Counted from the first letter of the stretch, positions 1 to 13,620 are shown. The stretch is 64,000 bases of DNA from Engraulis encrasicolus (GCF_034702125.1 NC_085872.1:34447588-34511587), one strand, 5' to 3'. Program-made: numbers and translations. Notes: generated from the letters alone by a model not told the origin.

Positions 1-827
1 TGACAGACCCTGCTGCTTCCTCTCTGTTCTAGAGAGCAAATCTGATGCACGCTGATTCTGAATGGCCATGCACCTCTCACACTGAGCACACTTTTCTTGA
101 GGATGACAAAAGATACAGGCAACCTTTGTCTGACCCTCGTTCTAGAGGGACAAGTGGAGCACCTCTGCATTCGAAACATGTGTCCTTTTCAATAAGATAG
201 CCCACAGTGGGGACGGGTGGATGAATGATTTTCTTTGACATTTACAATAAGATGTCCATCAGACTATTTATAAAAAAAAAAAGCATACTACTGGGAAGAG
301 AAGAGTGGTATGGGAATGCTAGACCCTCAACCTGCATTAGGTTTCCGTGAGCCATTTTTTAGTTTAAAAAAAAGGACAGAATGCACATGTCACAATGCTT
401 TGGACAACAGTAGCAGGGAGCATTTTCCTAAACAAACAGTTAACAATTGGTAATTTCATTTGGGACCTCCACGTTCACATTTGGTTTTACTGGCAACGCC
501 TGTAATTAAACTTCAATGTTTCTCTGGATGGAAGAGTGGAAGGATCGGTTCAGCGAACCTTGTTCTCTCTGGATCTAATTAACTTGAATATGCAAGCTGT
601 GGAGATAGATGAGATCAGATTTAACCCTGACATGTCTCTGACAGCTGGCCAAAATTATGAGCACGAGGCAGGGGCAGGACCTCAGCTGCTATGGGCTTGA
701 CCCCACAATTTTCCAATTTTGCAAGTTTTTTTAATGCCTTCGCAATTAAGTCCACGATGACTTTGGCAAAGTAATTTTAAATATCACTCAATTTGGATGG
801 GTCATGGCAAAGACAGGATAGTCCGTA
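1..827. other. Unassigned non-coding sequence
   Basis: No open reading frame with a recognisable domain, RNA gene or clear repeat terminus is visible. Composition is ordinary for a vertebrate intergenic or intronic region. Confidence 0.5.
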
Positions 828-835
828 CCTTAAAG

Positions 836-1042
836 CAGTGTTTCCCAACCAGGGGTACGTGTACCACTAGGGGTACGCGAGCACACTGCAGGGGGTACTT
901 GGAAAAATGAAATTTTAATCTAATTTATGGAGCTTAGTTACATTGGGATGGAGAAAGCGATATAGAACTTAACTTGGGGGGTACTCATGGCACAACGAAA
1001 AGGCTTGGGGGTACACAAGACAAAAAAGGTTGGGAAACACTG
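836..1042. mobile_element. hAT-type MITE with perfect 8-bp target duplication
   Basis: A 207-bp element has terminal inverted repeats CAGTGTTTCCCAACC and GGTTGGGAAACACTG. It is flanked on both sides by CCTTAAAG (828-835 and 1043-1050). An 8-bp duplication with a CAGTG terminus is the hAT signature. There is no coding capacity, so it is non-autonomous. It sits at the left tip of the palindromic MITE at 1045-1462 and therefore inserted after it. Confidence 0.9.
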
Positions 1043-1044
1043 CC

Positions 1045-1462
1045 TTAAAGGACCAGTTCAGTCAATTTGAACATGCAGTTGTAATGCTCACACTACCCTG
1101 GACTTGTCAGTACCTGAGGGTTTTCTTTCCCTTCTTCAGCCTTTCCCGAGATCTTGGTCATTGTAATGGGGGCAGCGCTTTGTTTACATTTCAAAAAAAC
1201 ATTTTTATTTATTCCCAAAAACATCCGAAAGGTTATACAACATCAGCAGACAACTAGCAAACAGCGGTACCTTTTGGGAAAATATTTGGAGTGGGCCTAC
1301 GTTAATTAAAAAAAAAAATGTAAACAAACGCTGCCCCCATTAGAATAGCTCATATCTCGTAAAGGGCTTAGCCGAAAAATGTGGCATCACCGGGTACTGA
1401 CAAGTCCAGGGTAGCGTGAGCAATAAAACAGTATATTGAAATTGACTGAACTGGTCCTTTAA
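1045..1462. mobile_element. Palindromic MITE, TTAAAGGACCAG family, copy 1
   Basis: The ends are TTAAAGGACCAGTTCAGTCA and its inverse TGACTGAACTGGTCCTTTAA. Long internal inverted arms include the segment around GGGGGCAGCGCTTTGTTTAC and its inverse near 1320-1345. The first six bases of the left end also lie at 830-835 because the hAT insertion duplicated them. A second copy in the opposite orientation lies at 5046-5469. The superfamily was not resolved because the target duplication is unclear. Confidence 0.85.
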
Positions 1463-1799
1463 CTGCTGAGACAAGAACACTCACACGCACACGCACACAC
1501 ACGCACACGCACATGCATGCGCATCAGGAATTGACTGGACTAGGCACTGACAAGTATTTACTGTAGGCCTACTGTAATATAAATGAATTAAACTTTACAG
1601 AATGCCACACAGTTTTATATGAGATGACATTTAGAAATGACTGCAGCCGAACATACTTTGTATTAAGGTATACCTGATAAAAGTGGCTTTGATTTGCAGA
1701 CAGATATCTTCTATACCCATATGCCTAAGAGTATGATGCTTAACCTTATCCGGATATCATAAAAGCTCCTCTGTTCTTGTAGCCTTCACACTTGAATAA

Positions 1800-1919
<120 letters not shown>

Positions 1920-1999
1920 ACTACCAATCAGAGAAGTATGCAAAACATTAATTCATCAAATATTTTAAGGCTAAACATAGCCTATGGAATTGGTTGATC

Positions 2000-4740
2000 T
2001 GATGTAAATACTCCTTTCCCCCGTTCATCAAACCACTAAACCTAATAGGCTAGCTTCCATTGAAATGCTATTAGATTGCATCCGCTCCGAAAACTGGCAC
2101 CGGTCACTAGTCGGTAGCTTCCAAGACAGCGTAATTTAACAAAAACAGAAGTGTGTTTGTGCAGAATCCTAACGATGTTTGGATAGTCTTTGACAGTGAA
2201 AAAAAACACGTCTCTAACGTGCTCATTATACTAAACAAAAGAGTTGAACAAAGGAATAAAACGTCGTCTTTCATGATTGAAAGGGGTCCCCGGTGTATTC
2301 TTAAACGAACAATAAGACTGGGATACAGCTGGGTGGCACGAGCATCGGATGCCAATGACAACCTGCACCAATCGCATAGGCAAAACAATATTGTGTTCAA
2401 TGCAGATGCAATGTGTGCTCCCATTTCCCAGTTTTGTATTATAATTTACGATTGTTGGCTTTATGTGGCTTCATGACATTTCAATCGAACGGAGTGAGGG
2501 ATTCTCTCGTGCACCAACAGACGAATCCAAATTTGCACCCATCGAGGTGAGCATAAAGAACCGAGTTGTTTGCAGAGGTTCCCTGCTGATCTATTTTAAT
2601 TTGTATCATCGCGTTTGACAGCCAAACGAAACTGCGAATTTAAATACACATGTATTAAGTGTCACTCACCTCAAAACCGTCCCGTTTTATTGTTGGTCAA
2701 ATTCATGAGGCCATCCACATAGGGGTATTATAAGGAGCGGGACGTGAGAGGAGGCTATAATCCGGTACCTCCGCGTTTCCTTCCAAAATTATTAGATGTA
2801 ATGGGATGCTTCGCGAAAAATAACACTGAAAAGCTTGTTATCAGTAAAGCTGTGCTATCTCACTGGGCCGCTATCTTTCTGTCCCCATTTCGAGAAGCCT
2901 CCGTCGGGCTGTGCAGTGTAGGAGAATGGTGGTTGATGTCATCGATACTCTCAGCCCTCCTCCTTGGTACCCTCCCTCTTCACACACACCCTGCTCGCGG
3001 TGATGTGATGAAGGCCCTTGCCATTGGCAATCTGAAGGTGTGTGTAGGTTCCATAGTGTGGAAAACGTTTGAGATGAGCGCTTAACAAAATGCATTTCGA
3101 TGAACATCGTCAAGACGGCTGTTTAAAATTCGAATTCGTTTTTATTAGAGACATAGTCGAACTAGTTTTTATTAAGAGACATCTACCTAATCAGATAGCC
3201 TTGTGCGTAATAAAGCCTATGTTATGTTTCCTGAAAACCATCAAATGGGTCTTGAGTTATGTTTTAATAACATTGTCTTCTATGACCCGTCCACCTTCTT
3301 TCCCCTTGTTGTAATCCAGGGGTTCATCTGCAGCATAAAGCATTAGGGCCAGCCAAGTCAGCAGAAAGCTTTGCCAACTGACACAGTTCTGTAGCCTACA
3401 AGAGAGGCTCTCCAGTTTGGGACACATTTGAGCTCTACTTTGTTTTACACAGGCTATCACACCATAGCATTGTATATATACAACCTGCTCCAAAAGGGCA
3501 TGTTGCATTTTTTATGGACCCACCCTCGCTTAGTTGACGCTGGGGAAAGCTACATCTAGCCTACCTGACGAAATTAAATGGCATGCGTCCAAGCGTGATG
3601 GGGAGGTGCACCAGGGACGTTTGCTATAACGCGACTTGGAAGGAGTGGGTCTACGAGCATATAAATACGACTCTCGGTGCCATGCAACTAGATTTCCATA
3701 GCCCAGTGCATCCATGTGCTTTAGATCACATGTGCTATAGAATAGTGTATGGCTAGGCTATAGTTTTTTTATTTGCAATATCGCAATAGTCCCATGGCAT
3801 TCCGCTGTATGTGGGTCCAAAAGAGAGCATGCCTCCCCAATTATTTGCACTGGCGAGAGAGCAACGCCAACCAGAAGAGGTTAAAATCAGGCGGTAATGA
3901 AAGGGTCTTTGTTGTTGCCAAACGATATCGAGGGCTAGGCACGTCAAACACAAAATGCCAGCTTCCGATAAATGAGTTTGTATCTGCCGCCACCCAGTGG
4001 CATTTCCAAATTGCTACCTGTGACTGCAGTTGGATTAGGGTTTTTTTTAAAGTAATGTTACACAGACAATAGACCTAGCCTGTTAGTAAAACATACGCGT
4101 ATACCCATATCCAGTGAACAGATTGTTTGGATTAATAATGGAGATTAAGCCATAAGCATCATGCAAGTTTTATCGGAAAAGTGCGTTCTATAGCCCACGT
4201 GTTGCCTGCATCCGTGGAAGGAGACACTGAATTAACATCAGACAAACACATCAGCAAAAGTGCACCTGGTATGTGCTTTGTTTGGGAGAGTAGAGAATAG
4301 GATTGTAAATGTATATTTTACATTTCTGCCCAATTCTTTTAAACCAGTCGTATGGTATTACACAACGGTCAGCACCTTGGACAGCGACCATTCCATGTAG
4401 AAAAATAGAGTGTATGAAGTATGTATGCCTACAATGTTTGTTAAATGGAAAAAGAATAAAATAATACAAACAATACTTGTTTGTGGGCTCACATATTTCC
4501 CACCACTTGATGTCAGGATTCTCAAATATGAAAGCACTTGCAGTTTCAAAAGTTGAAAGTATGAACTACTGTATCCAAGCTTATAGTTACAGTTTTTGTA
4601 CATATTCATTTTTTACTACCAATATGTGCACAGGGGTGTTTACACGATCCCTTCATCTAATTACACTTCAGTTACATGGACGGAGTATACATGCTTTAGA
4701 TGCGTTCTTGTCTTGACCATCATCCCATTTGAGCTAACAG
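2000..4740. other. Mostly unique non-coding sequence with TATA-like sites
   Basis: No protein-coding exon is recognised. A consensus TATA box (TATAAATA) at 3660-3667 lies in a locally GC-richer stretch, and a weaker TATTATAAGG lies at 2726-2735. Neither leads into a recognisable gene on the plus strand. These could mark an unseen non-coding transcript, or they may be chance. Confidence 0.35.
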
Positions 4741-4884
4741 TGAGCAGCTGTGGTGTTATGTTCAGCGAGTTGGACTCTAGATCACAGGGTGGCAGGCCTT
4801 ACCTCTCCCCACACTTCCATCCATGGCAGACGTGCCCTCGAGCAAGGCACCTAACCCCACATTGCCAGGAGACATGCCAGCACC

Positions 4885-6358
4885 TGATATGGCCACAGAC
4901 CTGCAAAATGAGCTTTGCAGACCACTGATGGGCATGTTTCTGCTTAAGTGGCCGGAAGCAAACTTCATGAGGGTATGAGGGGGGGAGGCCTAGGCCTATA
5001 CTAAGAAGCTGGTTCAGGAGTAAATCAGGTTAAGTTAAAGGTAAGTTAAAGGACCAGTTCTGCCAGTTTCAATATGCTGTTATATTGCTCACGACTTGTC
5101 AGTACCCGGTGATGCTGCATTTTTCGTCTCAGCCCTTTCCGAGATCTGAGCTATTCTAATAGGGGCAGATTTTGTTTACATTTTTAAAAAATCGTATCAT
5201 AGGCCTACTCTAAATATTTTCCCAAAAGGTATCACTGTTTGCTAGTTGTCTGCTGATGTTGCATAACCTTTTGGATGTTATCGGGAATAAATCAAGATGT
5301 TTTTTTTTGTTTTTTTGTTTTTTAATGTAAACAAACACCTGCCCCCATTGCAATGACCAGGATCTCGGAAAGGTATGAAGAAAAGAAAATAAATGCTCAG
5401 GTACTGACAAGTCCAGGGTAGTGTGAGCATTACAACTGCATGTTGAAATTGGCTGAACTTATCCTTTAAGAGGTAAATCATCTAATAGAAGAGGCTGGAG
5501 TCCTCGTTTTCTTAATAAAATGAGGACTCCATGCTCTTCTATTAGATGATTTACCTATTAACTTAACCTGGTTTACTCCTGAACCAGCTTCTTAGTATAA
5601 GGCCCCTGCTGTCCACATGTGGGGCCAATGCTTACAACGAGCAATTTGCATAAACAGACACAAATATGCACATTCACCATTGGTGTTATGCAGGCAGTAT
5701 AACTTTCTCAGTAGCATGTATCACATGTGTTCAGTGTGAACCTGCTCTTATCTGTGAAGAGCACAGGACACCAATGGCGAATGTGCCAATCTTGATGTTA
5801 TCTGGTATATGCAAATCACTTCATACAATGGTATTCTAAGCATAGGCCTCACGTGTGGACACCAGGCCCTCATACCCTCTTCATGAAGTCTGCTTCTGAC
5901 CATTTGGGCAGAAACATGCACATCAGTGGCCCGCAAAGCTCATATTGCAGAGCTCTGGCAGTGTTATTCCTGTTCCACCTTGCACAAGAGAGGAGATGGT
6001 GATCCTGCTGCTGGCTTGTAAACCATCCTATGGCCTCCTCTACAGCCCATGGTGTACTGGCTTGTCTCCTAGCACCTTCTCCATGCTCTGGAACACTGGG
6101 GACACAGCAAACTTTTTTGTCACAGACAGTCCACATTGATGTGCCATCTTGGATGAGTGGCACTAGCTGAGCAAAGCCAGTGGGTGGTAACCTTTAATAT
6201 CTACACATTGCTTGTTAAATTTGGACAGCATTAGGCAAAATTGACTCACAATGACTATTCCTTCTTCCTAACTGAACAGACTGGTGTCACAGAAGTATGA
6301 TTGACCTGGAGTTGCATTGAATTGTTTTGGTGTTCCCTTTATTTTTGGAGCAGTAAAT
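4885..6358 (-). mobile_element. Foldback-rearranged Tc1-like transposon remnant
   Basis: The minus strand between about 6163 and 5748 encodes broken Tc1-type transposase segments: NNTARALQYEL, VHVSAQMVRSRLHEEGMR and LAHSP fragments of the helix-turn-helix and linker region. The same transposase segment recurs inverted at about 4885-4980 against 5868-5960. A nearer pair of inverted arms lies at 4993-5038 and 5558-5604. The right end (TTCCCTTTATTTTTGGAGCAGT) resembles a Tc1 terminus. A separate MITE (5046-5469) has inserted into the inner palindrome. The copy is dead: frames are interrupted and no DDE domain is complete. Confidence 0.75.
5046..5469. mobile_element. Palindromic MITE, TTAAAGGACCAG family, copy 2
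   Basis: This 424-bp relative of the MITE at 1045-1462 is in the opposite orientation: its CTCAGGTACTGACAAG end is on the right, whereas copy 1 has the equivalent end on the left. It splits the left arm of a palindrome whose intact right arm reads through the insertion point at 5553-5565. Confidence 0.85.
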
Positions 6359-7127
6359 GTACTTTATGAGACCGGATTGTTTTGCCATATGGAATGGCTA
6401 ACTGCCAAGTGCTTGTTTGCTGTATATAATCCAAGAATGAGTGATAAAGGCTCAATACGTTTTTCAGTATGACCTCCAAGGCTCGGCAGGTGGTGTACAG
6501 GTTAATGGGTTGGATGATTCGGCATCCAACCACCACATTCCACAGATATCCATAAACAAGTATGTATCCAACTCATCCTTCTCTGTTGTTTCCTCTCTTC
6601 ACTTCCAAAATTCTCTCTACAGACACAAACTAATTTACATCAAACACATGCCATCCAGCCCAGGCCTCCTCACCCCAAGGTTAACAACCCTCATCAATGA
6701 AGCATACAGTAGACTTTGGTTGTGATGTGAAAGGGGGTGCACAGAAGAAAATAGTGTGGCACGACCTACATACTCTATGTAAGGGAGGCATTGGCTGGGA
6801 TCTACGTTTTTTTGTGGGGCCTTGTGATGGTAAAGTTTGGGAACCCCTGCTCTAGGCTAGTCTATAACATAGTGGCCCATAATGGAGCATGTGTACTGTA
6901 CTGTACTGTACCCAATTCTGTGGGATACCAAGCTTGCTGCATTGTCAAATAGCCATGTTGGTCAAACAGCATTCATAGCACACACTCACACACGCTGCTA
7001 TGAACTTTATCCCACCATACTTCTACCATCCCGGAGTATAGAAATACTGGAACCATCACTGTGGTCTTTCAAAACAGCATCAGATTAGGTTTAAAGGTCT
7101 AGCTTTCATACTATTACATGTTAATTA

Positions 7128-7620
<493 letters not shown>

Positions 7621-7622
7621 TA

Positions 7623-8547
7623 CAGGGGTTGGGGAAAATTATGGAAACACCTGTCATTTTAGTGTGGGAAGTTTCATGGGTCAAGTGGACCAGCCTGTTG
7701 GCCAATCTTCATTCATTGCACATTGCACCAGTACGGTGTGAAGTGTGAAGGTTCAATTAGCAGGGTAAGAGCACAGCTTTCCTCAAAATGTTGCAATGCA
7801 CACAACATTATGGGTGACATGTCATTAGTTCAAAAAGTAGAAATTCTTGGTGCGCGTATAACTGTTGCATCTTTGACTGAAGCAGCAAGTCTTAGTGCTG
7901 TATCAAGAGCCACGGTATCCACGGTAATGTCTGCATACCACCAAGACGGATGAACCACGTCCAACAGGATTAACTGTGAATGCAAGAGGAAGCTGTCTGA
8001 AAGGGATGTTTGGGTGACCAGCCGTGTATATTGACCCTGTGGAGCTCTCGATGGACCGTTCTAGTGGAAACAGGAGAGTTCAGGTGCACATTTAATTCTA
8101 CCGTGATTTGGACAACTGTGTTTTTTTGGATACCGTCTGGTTTAGCACCCAAACATCCCTTTCAGTGAATTCAGACAGCTTTATCTTGCATCCACAGTTA
8201 ATCATGTTAGATGTGGTTCATCCTTCTTGGTGGTATGCAGACATTACCTTGGATACAGTGGCTTTTGATAAATCACAAAGACTTGGTGTCTCAGTCAAAG
8301 ATGCAACAGTTACACGCGCACCAAGAATTTCTCCTTTTTGAACTCTGAAATGTCACGCCCATAATGTTGTGCGCATTGCAAAATTTTGAGAAAAACTGTG
8401 CTCTTACCCTGCCAATTGAACCTTCTCACTTTACCTTACTGGTGCAATGTGCAGTTAATGAAGATTGGCCGACAGGCTGGTCAACTTGAGCCATGAAACT
8501 TCCCACACTACAACGACAGGTGTTTCCGTTATTTTGTCCAACCCCTG
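7623..8547. mobile_element. Foldback Tc1 element: two inverted transposase 5' halves
   Basis: The ends CAGGGGTTGGGGAAAATTAT and its inverse (ATTTTGTCCAACCCCTG) are flanked by TA, the Tc1 target. The whole 925 bp folds back: about 400-bp arms at 7623-8025 and 8140-8547 surround a loop of roughly 110 bp. Each arm carries the same Tc1 transposase N-terminal coding segment, on the plus strand at 7830-7950 (ILGARITVASLTEAASL, then SRATVSTVMSAY, a helix-turn-helix) and inverted at 8230-8350. No catalytic domain is present. It is a head-to-head composite, not a simple internal deletion. Confidence 0.88.
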
Positions 8548-8549
8548 TA

Positions 8550-9180
8550 TATAGTATATATATATATATACTTTTGCTATTTTATTATATTATATTTATA
8601 TTATTGAATTATAATATTCGTGCACCCCTCACAGTTTCATGGCTACAAACCCTCTTTTCATGGTAATTTTGGTGAGGGGTGAGACTTCAAAGATCCAGTA
8701 CCTTGGACACTAAACGTTTGCTATGACAACAATGCAAAAATATTTCAATAATTTACACTAAATAAATATGTATAGCTTACAGTGGGATAAAAAGTATTAT
8801 CCTAAATGGGTCATAAAATATGGTCTTATCTTCATGAAAGTCATAAGAAGGAACAAACAGTGACTGCTTTAACTAATAGGCCTACCACCCAAACAATTAG
8901 ATGCTACGCATAAGATGTAAAAATGTACATGTAAATATATGGCTAATATGTAATATATCATGAATATATAAATAAAGCTCTAAAATTTTACAATCAACCA
9001 TCTCACAACCATCTCTTAAGTCTAGACGCTCACAAATGCATGGTTATTAGAGCTCACAAGTTTGAGGTAGTGTCATACAATTGAAGCACAAAGCAGGATG
9101 GAAGCTGACAGACAAAAATCAACATTATAGAATGACTTGAGAAAAATAAAATACACATTTTGGAATGACACAGTGAAAGT
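8550..9180. other. AT-rich non-coding sequence
   Basis: The region holds an (AT)n/TATA-rich run at 8550-8625 followed by AT-rich sequence. No gene or element terminus was seen. Confidence 0.5.
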
Positions 9181-9204
9181 CCAGACAAAATCTCAATTAA
9201 GATG

Positions 9205-9590
9205 CTATGCAATGACGATTGAGGAAGTTTGGTATGCAACCCAAGAACCTGAGGTTTTTTTTTTACAGAGGCAGTACTGAGAGCATCTTGACTGGGACCA
9301 TAATCGCATGGTATGGAAACAGACCTCAACACAACAGAAAAGCACTTCCAAGAGTTGTGCTGCATACAGCACAGAGCATTTGCAGCTGTGACTACCCTCC
9401 ATGGAGTTATTTGAGGGAAGATGCATTTTAAAAATCTTGAATGATCCTAGTAATCCCAATCATGTACTATTTGAGCTATAATCTGGCAAACGGAATATAA
9501 GTTTGAAAGCTCGCACCACCAGACTCCAAAGTAGTTTCTTTCACCAGGCAATTAGATTGCTGAACTCTGATGCTGAAGACAACCAGTGCA
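9205..9590 (+). pseudogene. Non-LTR retrotransposon RT C-terminal fragment
   Basis: Conceptual translation in shifting plus-strand frames gives FFYRGSTESILTGTIIAWYG, then KALPRVVLHTAQSICSC, then near 9500-9560 LKARTTRLQSSFFHQAIRLL. These are hallmarks of the region after the reverse-transcriptase domain in L2/CR1-like LINEs (YRASIESILT...VWYG, RVVKTAQ, RTTRLRNSFFPQAIRLLN). At least one frameshift and stops are present, and neither the catalytic YADD motif nor an endonuclease is visible. It is a 5'-truncated dead copy. Confidence 0.8.
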
Positions 9591-9599
9591 CTTTTTTCC

Positions 9600-11880
9600 C
9601 TCTCGCTCTCTTTCACACACGCACACACACTCAATTTTACTCTATAGACCTATAACGAGATGTAATAAAAATAACTCTTGAACGAATCAAGACATCTAAT
9701 TACAGTAAGAATACAGAATAAGGTAACATTTGGTTAAATTACTGACTGCATTCAAGAATGAGATTAATCTTGAGCCCATATACTGTATGTGCAATAAAAA
9801 TTGATTGAAATAATGATAAAACTGGGGGTAAAATATAAGAATTTAGTATCAGTAGAAGGCGTTGCAAAGCTACATAGGTATAACATACCATTCCATCATT
9901 AACATGCGTGTCATTCTGCAAAAACACCAGAGGCATTGTAATGATTACAATACATAGCTCATAACTAGACAACTTAAAGAGCATAAAGTGTACCAAAAAT
10001 AGCATGTGTGGTCACAAAGGTGACAGAGCACAGCTATAAATTCTTCTTAGATTGTGGTATAATATTAACATGGGCAAAGATTCTAGAACAAAGCAACTCA
10101 TGCAATTTCCAGGTGCAGTTTGAATATTAGTATGTGGTGCAACGAAGGACGGACAGCAATGTTCTCAGTAATGTGTAGTGTACTATGGTATGGAAACATA
10201 ATCTGCATAGGCTTAGTAATAATCCTAATAATAACCCTATGTAATAAAATAGCTGTAATAAACAGTAACCAATATGAAATCGAATACCACACACATAGCA
10301 ATCATGTATTTATGCAGTAACGCAAAAAAAAAAAAAAACAGAGCTAGGAACATAGCTAGTGGCGTGTTTCTGCCTGACAAGCATTCATTTCAAATATTAA
10401 AAATGCCATATTGACTCTAAACACACCCTCGCTGACTCATTCTGAAGTGCTTCTTGAGCCGAGAGCAGTTAACTGGGACTACCAGGACCTAAAATAGTGG
10501 TAGTGGCGGGTAAAGGGTGAGGGGCAAAGGATACCAACTAAGCAGCCCCCCCCCAACCCACATCACTGACGTCTGTCACACTCTATTTATATGGTAAGTA
10601 GCCATGATGTGGCAAGATCAAGTTTCCAATTGGTTTTTTGTGTGTTGCCCTCCGTCTGTACACATAGATTGGGACCTCACAGCATGCCCCTGAGTAGAGC
10701 AAATGACAACAGGGGAAAAAATTAGACACCAGCTCTTTGTTAAGAGGGAGCGCTTGAGATTACACCACACTGAGCCTGCACTTCCTGATTCCTGAGCAGT
10801 GCTGTCTGCTGGAGGAGTCTGACCTAAATATGATTCATTGTCTAGGGAGGTGTGCTAGGGGAGGGGAACAACACTCTTTCCTCCTCCTCCCTCTCTCTCT
10901 CTCTCTCTCTGTCTGTCCTGGGAGGGAGAGGCTATGCAGAGTGGGTCTTATGTGTGTGCTTTTATAGCAACATGTAGATCTGCCTCCTCACTACTCCTTT
11001 TTTTAAAGCAAGGCGTATGGCTGAAATGCCAGGATCATTTTAACTTGCATTACTGTGCCCGCTCGACCTGTCAAGGGGTTCCTGTGGGGTATGAAAAAAA
11101 ACTGTCATTACTCATGGCGGGCAATCCCAACTGCTTGCTGCGATTTTATCCACATAATAACATGGATAGAAATGAATCTGATGTAATAGTGGAATTGATG
11201 TAGCCTGGGAACACCCATACTGCCTCACTCTCACTTGTGATTAGGTCTGGTGGTAACCAGGCAAGAATTGATGTGCAAGGTGTGCATCTTTTGGGTATGT
11301 CTTTATGCACACATAACCATGCACAGGACTTGTGTACAGGTGTCTGGTGGTCTGGTTATACATGCCCAAACACCAAATCACATAACCATCTCACTGATTG
11401 CTAAGTAACACAATCATTTACTGAGACATTTCACTTTACTGTGGCGATTGCTGCCACCATATATATAAATAGACGGTGCACTGGGATCTAAAGTTCTGAA
11501 TAGCAGCCTTCACATCCCCACAGTATTAAGAAGACACCTATTCCTTTAAACCTTATGGGAAAACCTGCATGGAATATACACAGTCATGGCATCAGCTTCT
11601 CATTAGCAGGCCCTGTTAGTCAAGAAGGCACACCTCAAATAGTAGCCTAATATTTCTAAGACACGATGACACCAAAATAGGCGGCTTCATGCTCCAAAGC
11701 TCAAGTTACCAAACCGCCAAGAGCACGCGGCGGTATCTGGGACTAGGCCTAGATCTGCCGGCTGATGGGTTGCCTAAGGAAAGAAACTTAGGGAACGTAC
11801 TACGTGTGTCGACAAATAAAAGGCATTACTATTATTATATACAGGCTTAAAAACTACGCAAAAATACAGGTTCTCGTTTG
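9600..11880. other. Unassigned non-coding sequence with small repeats
   Basis: The only structures seen are a poly-A run at 10,323-10,339, a short (CT)n at 10,889-10,910 and a MITE-like fragment at about 11,203-11,266 (TAGCCTGGGAACACCCATAC ... GGTAACCAGGC). A related copy of that fragment lies in opposite orientation at 26,868-26,945. No exon is recognised. Confidence 0.45.
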
Positions 11881-11884
11881 AAAT

Positions 11885-13620
11885 ACTGAATTTTATTCAG
11901 ACATTTCAAAACACTTTTTTTTCTTGTGTTTTGCAGTAATAGTTTTAAATTAAATTAATCAGTTTGGAGTTGTTGAGGATATCCCTGGTTTAGAAGAAAG
12001 GGATTAGAATTTTGACAAAGTGCTTTCAAACCATGTGGGATTTATACTGAACTCTCTCACACACAAACACATACACGCGCATACATGTGAGTGTTCACAC
12101 ACTGCACACAGATAACAACTCAGTTGACAAACACATAAGTGGGGTAAAATAAGACTAGGGTGCAGATGTAAAGTCATTACCATACCCTGTAAACCAGGTT
12201 GCCAAAACTGTTGTCCTTGGTACATACAACTGATAATAATAAAACAACATTTCAACATGATAATGCATAGATTTCCATGTAACGTCAGCAACTGATGATG
12301 ATGACTATGATGGGTAAAGTGCCAGGTCCTAAAAAAATTAAATAGCATTTTATGGAGTGCAAAACTATCAATCCTATTATGCAACCAGCCATCTTCGGGC
12401 CAGCAAGTCTTACTTCTCTTTGGTGAACCGAGGACACCAGCAGAGATGTGACAGAGGGTGACCATAGAGTGTTTTCACTTCTCAACATTATTAGCCTGGT
12501 TGTCACACCAAGCTCATGAATAGAGCTTGGTCTGTCAAACCTCCCATAGAAGGGAAGTCGGGGAGGAATCAAGTGGCACCTTTCATGTGCATCTGTGTAT
12601 TACTGACTAGTTACAGCCAATCCCCACTGATTCCGTTGTTGAACGCATAGCATTCATTTTTCATTTGTGTCCAATTTTTTAGGGCAAAGCAACAGCCTCT
12701 AGGCAGATTGGCCTGACGGACTTGAATGTGAAATACAATATAGCGCTACAGGCAGTTTGGGCTGGCCCAGACTATCAGAACAGAACTGGTCATTCAGCAT
12801 AATATAATGGCTGGGGAAATCACCATCAACAGACAGAACAAGTGACGAGATGAGGCAAATAGTTTGGCACAGTTTTTTTCCTCTCTCTAAAACACTCCAA
12901 TAACTGTAAAACAAAATGAGAGAAAATATCTGGATAAGATTGAGGGGTGTGTATGAGCAAACCGCTTTGCCCTGATAATGTTCATTAAAATCACTAGCAT
13001 TGGAAGAGAGGCAGAATAAAGCACACAATTCAAGCCACTCAAGTTCTTCGTACCCATGCCCATGCAGCAAAAGATTGAAAAGGATAACGTCTATCATTCT
13101 TATTTGAAACTACAAAGCCCAGATCCAAAACTGAAAGCCATAACTTTAAGAATTAAATACATTACAAAGAAATCACTGGCAATGCAAAATTGATCTCCCG
13201 TCACAGTCTGGGAGGGAGACCATTTGATCAATGAGCAGTGTAATGCAAATGCGATCATAAAACAAAACAAAAAATCTACCCATCTGCTTGCTGCAAGAGC
13301 ACCACAGCACATCCAACTATGCACCATCTACCCCAAAAGTAAAGTCCAGAGGCAGGCATAGAAATAAAAGAAAAGATTTCAACACACACTGGCGAGAAAA
13401 TAGAAATCCTTTCATTATTTTGCGATTAGTGGCCTGGGATTATTGCTTTCATTTGGTCTAAGCCTGAGCAAGGGTTTGGGTAGGCTCAGAGGGACAAGAG
13501 GGATGTGGCATAGACTAGAAGGGGGGGGAGGCAAGAGAGGAGGGGGAAGTGATCAGGTAGTGAGGTACTGGTGGAGCAGGGAGGTGAGGGGGGAGATGAA
13601 GGGGACCTAGGCAGGTAAGG
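11885..13620 (-). other. Candidate 3' UTR of fem1a
   Basis: The sequence is comparatively free of transposon ends and lies directly after the fem1a stop codon on the minus strand. The first good AATAAA on that strand is TTTATT at 11,892-11,897, giving a possible 3' UTR of about 1.7 kb. Long 3' UTRs are usual for fem1 genes. The boundary is an inference. Confidence 0.3.

Noticed and set aside
2107..2476. Overlapping open frames of about 105 codons on both strands.
   Set aside because: Neither shows a domain, codon pattern or splice context; frames of this length occur by chance in AT-balanced DNA.
12004..12572. Minus-strand frames of 153 and 95 codons downstream of fem1a.
   Set aside because: They lie in the presumed fem1a 3' UTR, with no domain and no splice support.
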